The notes beneath the pieces are model-generated. The model had not been told where the DNA came from. It made no database searches and was given only the letters and a program-made list of their open reading frames with translations. 64,000 bases of DNA from Candidula unifasciata (lineage: Eukaryota > Mollusca > Gastropoda > Stylommatophora > Geomitridae). Shown one piece after another: positions 56,482 to 64,000 of this stretch; positions within the stretch are counted from its first letter, which is position 1; each line of letters opens with the position of its first letter. The stretch covers positions 44,142 through 108,141 of the forward strand of contig CAJHNH020002450.1 of the NCBI GenBank assembly GCA_905116865.2. The letters run 5' to 3'. The position numbers and the translations under genes are program-made.

Positions 56482-58928
56482 TAAATTGTTGCAGTGCCAA
56501 GCAGAGAGGTCTGGAGAGGTTGACTCATGATTTTGATATCCTCGTGCTTTATGAATTAAATACACATAGACTGAATCATCCGGGATACACCAGTTATATA
56601 AATTATATCGGACAGGGAAGACATGGGTAGTGTCTGCTGGTGATGAATGGGTTGAATTATGTAGTTTTTGACGTGGGTCAGAAGAATGATAGTACACTAG
56701 AGGTTTAGGGTATACAGATAAATAATGGAAGCACAACTTGGAATTAAGTGAATGTGTCGGTTGCTGTTGACAGTCTTATCACAAAGGAACTTTGTGACTG
56801 TCTCAAAGAGTTGGAGTAAATCCCTGTAATAGGCTTCTTATTTGTGGGGATTTCGATACGCGGAACAGATCATGGGGCAGTACTTGAGAAAATAGACAAG
56901 GACATGCTTTAGCAGAGGCAATTGTGGATGCATAGTTTGCATTCACGATGGTAGGCCAACTAGAATAGCTACAACACCTGGTAATGCAGACACTGTTACT
57001 GATTTGGCGTTTGTTACCCAGTCAGCAGTGCTGGAAACAAAATGCAGTATCAAGGCAGTAACCGAATGCTTTGCTCATTCTTGATATCCAAAGCTAGCAA
57101 GATCAGGGCTGTGAGAACGCTCAAAACTTTTAAGTATGAAAGGGCCAGTACACTTCTTAAACGCCTTCGACATAGAGTATCAAGCAGAACTACTACCTTT
57201 GCTTTTGTGCATTCTCCATAGTGGACTCAAGAAGTAGAACAGGTATGGAGAGCAAACCGAGCCGCAGTTAAACAATTACAGAAAGCGCGAAAAGCAAGTT
57301 ACAGTATGTAGAGAACCTAGGAAGAGTTAGAAAAGAAAAAGTATAGGAGTTTAAGCAGAGTACAGCAGATGCCAAAAAAAGGCTATGTGGGAACATTTTA
57401 TGAGCGAAATTTTAGGGAATAAATCAGTGGTTAGGTTTTGGGAACTGTACAGACAGATGAAAAGACTGATTGGCCTATCACATCAGGCATTGTATGCACT
57501 GATAATGTTATTCCAATTACAACAGGTAAAGAGAAAATGGAAAGCATTTTTTTAAAGAGATTTATAGCCCAAACTGATTATTATGATAGGTAGCTTAGAA
57601 ATTCGGTTATAGATAATCTGTTTAATTCGGTTATAGATAATCTGTTTAATTCGGTTATAGATAATCTGTTTAATTCGGTTATAGATAATCTGTTTAATTC
57701 GGTTATAGATAATCTGTTTAATTCGGTTATAGATAATCTGTTTAATTCGGTTATAGATAATCTGTTTAATTCGGTTATAGATAATCTGTTTAATTCGGTT
57801 ATAGATAATCTGTTTAATTCGGTTATAGATAATCTGTTTAATTCGGTTATAGATAATCTGTTTAATTCGGTTATAGATAATCTGTTTAATTCGGTTATAG
57901 ATAATCTGTTTAATTCGGTTATAGATAATCTGTTTAATTCGGTTATAGATAATCTGTTTAATTCGGTTATAGATAATCTGTTTAATTCGGTTATAGATAA
58001 TCTGTTTAATTCGGTTATAGATAATCTGTTTAATTCGGTTATAGATAATCTGTTTAATACTGAAAATAATAATTATTGTCGGGATTTCATTAGGGTAGAG
58101 GATATAAAATATGTATTGCAAAATAGTAAAAGACACTATGCCGGGGCCAGATGGGGTCAGGTAAGCCAATATTAAGAGCATGAGTGATAAAGACTTGAAG
58201 GTGATTTCTTTCCACTTCAACCAGATCATCAGAACAGCATCAGTACCTCAGGACTAGGTACACAGCTACATGATACTACTTCCAAAACCAGGCAAAGATC
58301 GTTCCAGGCTCAGCGGTTTTAAGATTACAACCCTACAAAATACATTTGGCAAGGTGCTAGAGAAGGTTATTGCTGTTAAACTAAAATTGCTTTTTTTGGA
58401 AAGGGAAGAGCTCCTGCCAAAAGTTTTGGGTAGTTGCCGGTTACGGAAAAATACCTGGTCAAATGCAGCTACTGTTCCAAGCTGCATAATTAGGGATAAT
58501 AACTTCACAAGAGTAAGCAAACTGGGGTACTTTTGTATAATTTTCGATAGAATCCTGTCCTTTAGGGATCAAGTAAAAGCAGTTGCGGTGAAATGACAAA
58601 ATGACTCAGTGCTCTGAAGATTATGACAGCAATGGACATGGAACAAAGAAAGCTTTCGGTCATATATTATAGGCTTGTAATGCTTACCATATCAAAGAGT
58701 CAACTGATGAAACTTGAGAGCTCACAGAATGAAGCCATACGTGTAATTCTGGGATGTACAAGAGATACCCCGGTAGTATGTATGCGATATTTGCACTGCC
58801 TACTATTACTGACAGGCTCAAAGTTTTGCAAGCAAATTTATATCTCAGAGTAGCTGCAGACAAGAGGGACTTTCTGCATGAAACTCTGGGTAGAGCTAAG
58901 GGTCACAGACTGAAAAGAGGAAGGTTTT
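56482..58928 (+). mobile_element. Nimb-type LINE, continuation (endonuclease to post-RT)
   Basis: It continues colinear with 45668 onward. The endonuclease piece has IHDGRPTRIA-like sequence near 56945. The pre-RT linker holds the 24-bp minisatellite, then a VEDIKYVLQNSK-type block and a PGPDGVR equivalent near 58140. RT pieces include LPKPGKDRSRLSGFKITTLQ (58275). Post-RT has MEQRKLSVIYYRLVML (58637) and RVILGCTRDTPVVCMRYLH (58737). The RT catalytic core is largely missing. Confidence 0.78.
57601..58056 (+). repeat. 24-bp minisatellite, 19 perfect units
   Basis: ATTCGGTTATAGATAATCTG plus TTTA repeats 19 times without a single difference (456 bp). In the sense frame of the host LINE each unit encodes the octapeptide SVIDNLFN. 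On the other strand it encodes KQIIYNRI in an open frame of 225 codons. The expansion stays in frame because 24 is a multiple of three. Confidence 0.98.
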
Positions 58929-58941
58929 AGATGGCGCAAGC

Positions 58942-59636
<695 letters not shown>

Positions 59637-59645
59637 GGAGCAAGC

Positions 59646-60062
59646 AGAAGACCCTATTAGACATGTGCGCAAGCTTGATAAATCTGGGCGAGGAGACCAG
59701 TGGGTCAAGGTGTCCGAGCAAGTTTCAGACTTGTGTAGGGTTGAAATCACTTTAGGTCGTGAGTGCAGGGACCGGCCAGCTATTGCTGCACAATCAGAAG
59801 TACAACAAATGATTCATGACAATTCTCGCCCAAGTGATGTGATTATCTGTACAGATGACTGTGTTGTGGAAGTGCATGGAGGTTCACAGCAAATAGCCGT
59901 CGCTTAGTGCCAGAAAGCCCTGCATCTGATGTCACAACGTTTAGTTTTAGAATGGATATGGAGGCAGTACCTGCTGCCTTCCACTGGTGACACCAGACCG
60001 TCATCAGGTTCACGAATCACAGGTGACACCAGACCGTCATCAGGTTACTGATGGTAATTTTT
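59646..60062 (+). mobile_element. Nimb-type LINE, RNase H remnant
   Basis: It continues directly after the insert: EDPIRHVRKLDKSGRGDQWV, then DVIICTDDCVVEVHGG at about 59838, where the TDGS of RNase H has become TDDC, and a Glu block (FRMDMEAVPAAFHW in a shifted frame near 59950). A duplicated stretch, GGTGACACCAGACCGTCATC, occurs twice near 59985-60040. The C-terminal end is missing. Confidence 0.75.
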
Positions 60063-60400
60063 AAAAAGTTATGAAAAAAAAAAGTGTCAAACCTGCAACG
60101 TGGAATGTGAGAACACTAGCAGAATTGGGAAAGACAGAAAATGTTATAAAAGAAATGGAATGTACAAAGATAAATATCCTAGGAGTTAGTAAAATGAGAT
60201 GGAAGGCTGCTGGAAAGCTCAGAAAAGATAAGTATACAATAATATATTCAGGAAGTGACAAACATGAAAAGGGGGTGGGGATACTATTTGATAAGGAAAC
60301 AGCAAAAGCAATTGTGGGTTACTGGAGTATATCAGATAGGGTTATAATGATTAAAATCAAATATCAACTTTAAAAAAATTAATATAATACAAGTGGTTGC
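60063..60400 (+). mobile_element. RTE-like endonuclease N-terminal fragment
   Basis: A frame of 100 codons has PATWNVRTLAELGKTENVIK, INILGVSKMRW and KGVGILFDKETAKAI. This is the first third of the RTE endonuclease (T-W-N-V-R-T, L-G-x-S-E-M-R-W with E changed to K, GVGI). It breaks off at 60373. Confidence 0.8.
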
Positions 60401-61014
<614 letters not shown>

Positions 61015-61079
61015 GAGAACGGGAGAAAGAGAGAAAGACCCGTTTACCTGAAGGGCTGTTTCTTCCAGGACCAGTTCTA

Positions 61080-61400
61080 TTATGAATAATATAGAACATA
61101 GCGGACTTCTGTAATGATTGAAACCATTGCCTTGACACCGAATCTTCCTTTATTTCTCGTTCTAGGTTTCGTTAGGTCGCACACGTCTCTTTTTCCCATC
61201 TGCTGTCCACCGGAGAGCTGTTTTTGCCAGAGTGTCAGGCGGCATTCTGCAAACATATCCAAGCCATCTCATTTGCTAGTGATGCACATTCTGTTTACCT
61301 CCTCAGTTCTTTATTTGTGATCTTGTTTGACCAAAATATTTGTAGAATTCTCTTTAAACATTTATTTTGGAAAGTTTTGTTTATGTGTAATTCCCGCTGT
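61080..61400 (-). mobile_element. LINE C-terminal relic
   Basis: The minus strand reads CLKRILQIFWSNKITNKEL near 61320-61375, then decayed sequence to GKRDVCDLTKPRTRNKGRFG near 61150-61200. This order fits C-L-R-R-I-L-x-I-x-W-x-x-x-I-x-N-x-E-L and GKRKRGRP of LINEs related to the one at 55217-56468. Confidence 0.6.
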
Positions 61401-61632
61401 CATTTTCCAACATTCACTGTTGTATTCCTAAAATGTTGCTCTTGTAAACTGGTTACCGTAAAAAAAATGTGTCACGGAAACAGGAATAAGTGAATGTGTT
61501 ACTATTGTGAGTTACTATTGACACACGAGGGTTTTAACAAGCACTCACATTGACAAAACTGCACACTCATAGACGTAGAGACACGTATCCTAATTGGCAT
61601 TCGCACATAATCCTCTCTCTTTCAACTTGTAG

Positions 61633-61770
61633 CCACCTCCTCCTGATCACTACAGCTCAGAAGGTCTACAGCCTCCCATAAGCTTTGGGCTCGCCCTACA
61701 GCAAGCAGAACAGGACGAACTCTCCTATCAACTGGACCTTGATATTACTTCAGCAAACAACAACGGCTGA
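61633..61770 (+). CDS. Candidate last coding exon (proline-rich tail)
   Basis: After an excellent acceptor (CCTCTCTCTTTCAACTTGTAG, ends 61632) 45 codons run to TGA at 61768. The peptide starts PPPPDHYSSEGLQPP and ends DELSYQLDLDITSANNNG; it is acidic and hydrophilic, like the cytoplasmic end of a membrane protein. The frame enters in phase 0, compatible with exon D but not with exon E as drawn. No membrane-spanning exon was found between. About 930 bp of non-coding sequence and a polyadenylation signal at 62696 follow. Membership in the Ig gene is inference from strand and order. Confidence 0.45.
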   Translation, partial: PPPPDHYSSEGLQPPISFGLALQQAEQDELSYQLDLDITSANNNG

Positions 61771-62371
61771 CTGGAGAAGGACTTTACTTGCATGTGCCCA
61801 CAGTACATCAGCCTATCGAAGGACTCCAATGACCGACATGACTTCTAACACAAATCCCCTCTAGCACAAAGCTCATGTTGGCATCTTTACTGTTCTGTTT
61901 CCATGGTGATCCTACATCTCCTTGCGCCATCACCCAGAACAGTCACTTTTGAAGCATCCAGTCCCCTTGGCTTTACTTCGAAAGCGGGACTATACCTTCG
62001 ACCACTGCCGTGACCGAAACTCTCACTCAGACCTTGTTGTTGCACGGTACTCAATCTGTTTCACTCGAGAGCTACTGACTCTGACACTGACTTGGTCTCT
62101 CTCTCTCTCTGCCTCAGACTCTGACTGACTGACGAGAATCCCTCATGTTAGTGGCTCAGGCTTATATGAGAATCCCGCTGTCACGTAATTGATACTTTCA
62201 GTGTGCGTCTCGTTAGCCATGCTTGTCAGCCTCCACAGTGAATCCACACATCTACTTTCTGGTGACACTACATTTTTTAGTGGTCCCAACATTCTCTCCC
62301 CCTCACTACTTGGGCCAATGTTGACACTGTTCACGGGACATTTCCTAGAACTCCCAGAAATAACTGTCATA

Positions 62372-62480
<109 letters not shown>

Positions 62481-62695
62481 GTCTATTTTTATCGCTCTCT
62501 CTTCACACAATATTACACACTCTCAAATCAGCACGCAACAGTTACGTTACTACAATGGAAGGGAGAGCGCAGAGGCATGCATATATAAATATTAGGACAT
62601 CGTTGGATATATATATCTACAGATGTCTTAGTATTTAAATATGCATGACTCTGCTATATATATTGGGCGTTTATTTCGTTCACAACTCACACACC

Positions 62696-62701
62696 AATAA
62701 A
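62696..62701 (+). terminator. Possible polyadenylation signal
   Basis: AATAAA lies about 925 bp after the stop of the candidate last exon. A second AATAAA on the opposite strand at about 62735-62740 (TTTATT on +) is also present, so use is uncertain. Confidence 0.35.
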
Positions 62702-62715
62702 GAGCCGAGACCACT

Positions 62716-63052
62716 ACAAATGTCGTTGTCATATCTTTATTGGTATCTGAGTTTTGCACGAAATACTGGGTACCGCTGAGAGTGAAACACCCAATTTATG
62801 TATATTGGTGTGTGTGTGTGTGTATGTATGTATTATGTGTGGGTATGTATGTATATATATATATATATATATATGATGTTCCTGACGATATACAAACTTT
62901 ACTAGATGCCGTCTGATTGTGACAGCGGTATTGATATTTCTCACCACATCATACTACTTATAGTATTTGGCACACATTTGGTCTAACGATAGAAACACAG
63001 TGGGATAGTCAAACAAGAATTGACCCACATTATGTCTGTGTGTGCGTGTGTA

Positions 63053-63088
<36 letters not shown>

Positions 63089-63819
63089 GTTTTTTTAAGT
63101 AGGGTGGGGGTTTCTAAACCAAACTGACCCCATTTCACACATTGTTAACATTTGCTACGGTTTCCTTATCAAATTTGGGTAAACGTAACGCAAATCTCCC
63201 GAAATAGAGTTAGCCCTGCCTATATTCACACTAGGTCACTTCTGATTGGTAGTTTCTGAACCTAATCACTTTTGCACGAGGTTACAGGAGTGTTCTGCGA
63301 TGCCATTATTGTATAATTCAGAACACCAGTGTTTTTAAGGCTCCAAAAACATTTAAAACTGGCCCTAGCACACACAAACCCCCCCCCCCCCCCAACCCCA
63401 CATAGGAGTACTGAAACATATGTCACAGGCATGCTCTTTCTCGGAATTGAAAATGTAAATTTAGGACAACCTAGAAACGAAACAATAGAGCGGCACACAC
63501 ACGTAACCTCTATCAAGTCGACCAGCCTTACAAACTTGTGAATGAAAACTTACCTAGTTTGGAAATGGGCGGGGCTACTCTTTTGGGGGAGATTTCGTAA
63601 TGTTCACACAAATTTGTAACTGAAATTAGGTGACTACGTTGCCAAATCCAGATTAGCAAACGTTGATACTTAACAAGTCTCTAAGAAAGGAAATATAGAG
63701 ATAACAATGTCATAATGTCTAGACGTAATATGCCCATTGACTGATTTTTTAAAATAAACAACTCGCTCTCTCATAGCCCTGTTTTACAATTGCTTAGGAA
63801 TGATTTTCTTTATTAACAG
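62716..63819. other. Sequence with GT, TA and C tracts
   Basis: (GT)n near 62808-62823 and 63055-63084, (TA)n near 62852-62872, C run near 63379-63394. No gene recognised. Confidence 0.4.
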
Positions 63820-64000
63820 CAGATGCAAATTGACCGCCTTGGTCGTGAAAATAATGTTAAACTTATTTTAAAATGTAACCATCCACCTCACCCTCTTGCA
63901 AATAGCACAGAGCAACTGTTCCCCCGCGCTGGGAGATTGAAAACAATTTTAGACACTCCATTTATGCAAATCTATAACCCAGTAACTGTTCGATGACAGA
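63820..64000 (+). CDS. Candidate exon F at the window edge
   Basis: The acceptor TTTTCTTTATTAACAG (ends 63819) is followed by an open frame of 58 codons to a TGA near 63994. It begins QMQIDRLGREN and has VKLILKCNHPPHPLANS, which resembles an Ig B strand with its cysteine. It lies beyond the candidate polyadenylation site. It would therefore belong to a longer isoform, to a neighbouring gene, or be chance. The end of the exon is not determined. Confidence 0.28.

Noticed and set aside
57552..58229. 225-codon minus-strand frame with an octapeptide repeat, possibly a novel repeat protein
   Set aside because: The repeat comes from the 24-bp minisatellite inside a LINE on the other strand. No promoter or unique domain was seen; the array itself is reported instead.

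Overview
This window looks like one long stretch of an intron-rich, repeat-laden animal genome. It is AT-rich, has long CA, GA and CTT microsatellites, and carries dozens of decayed non-LTR retrotransposons (RTE-like, I/Nimb-like with RNase H, and others), several tRNA-derived SINE families, Helitron-like elements, and hAT and gypsy relics. The I/Nimb LINEs and the repeat style suggest a lophotrochozoan, probably a mollusc; that is inference.

The most interesting content is not a long ORF. Short exons with good splice sites lie on the + strand, about 10-19 kb apart. Four (780-932, 13481-13541, 32335-32429, 43552-43656) are open, in order, and join with matching phases (0-0, 0-1, 1-0, 0-0). 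The join of the first two recreates the immunoglobulin E-F strand motif, so I read the window as the inside of an Ig-superfamily gene whose introns hold everything else. Candidate further exons lie at 44370-44448, 53281-53463, 61633-61770 (proline-rich tail, stop codon, polyadenylation signal at 62696) and 63820 onward. Their phases do not all fit one transcript.

Layout. 1-9.7 kb: exon A, SINEs, and LINE relics of five or more families. 9.9-10.6 kb: hAT transposase relic. 11.1-13.3 kb: scrambled RTE-like LINE. 13.5 kb: exon B. 14.8-16.4 kb: a direct repeat pair flanking a retroposed ribosomal stalk-protein pseudogene. 17.6-20.3 kb: SINE and two Helitron-like elements. 20.4-28.3 kb: LINEs. 28.9-31.2 kb: a complete Helitron-like element in the opposite orientation. 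32.3 kb: exon C. 34.85-39.43 kb: a complete I-type LINE with 11-bp target duplications, inserted beside a gypsy relic. 42.1-42.6 kb: (CTT)n. 43.5-44.4 kb: exon D and a candidate exon. 44.6-49.4 kb: two opposed Nimb LINEs, one inserted in the other. 49.5-52.1 kb: LINE relics, an inverted SINE pair, and a transposase-like relic. 52.7 kb: SINE. 54.5-60.06 kb: a Nimb LINE broken by another LINE, by a 24-bp minisatellite and by a (GAAA)n-tailed insert. 61.6-62.7 kb: candidate last exon and 3' UTR.

No tRNA, rRNA, CRISPR or bacterial-type gene was seen. None of the LINE reading frames is intact enough to call active. The nested insertions with target duplications give a relative history of insertion.
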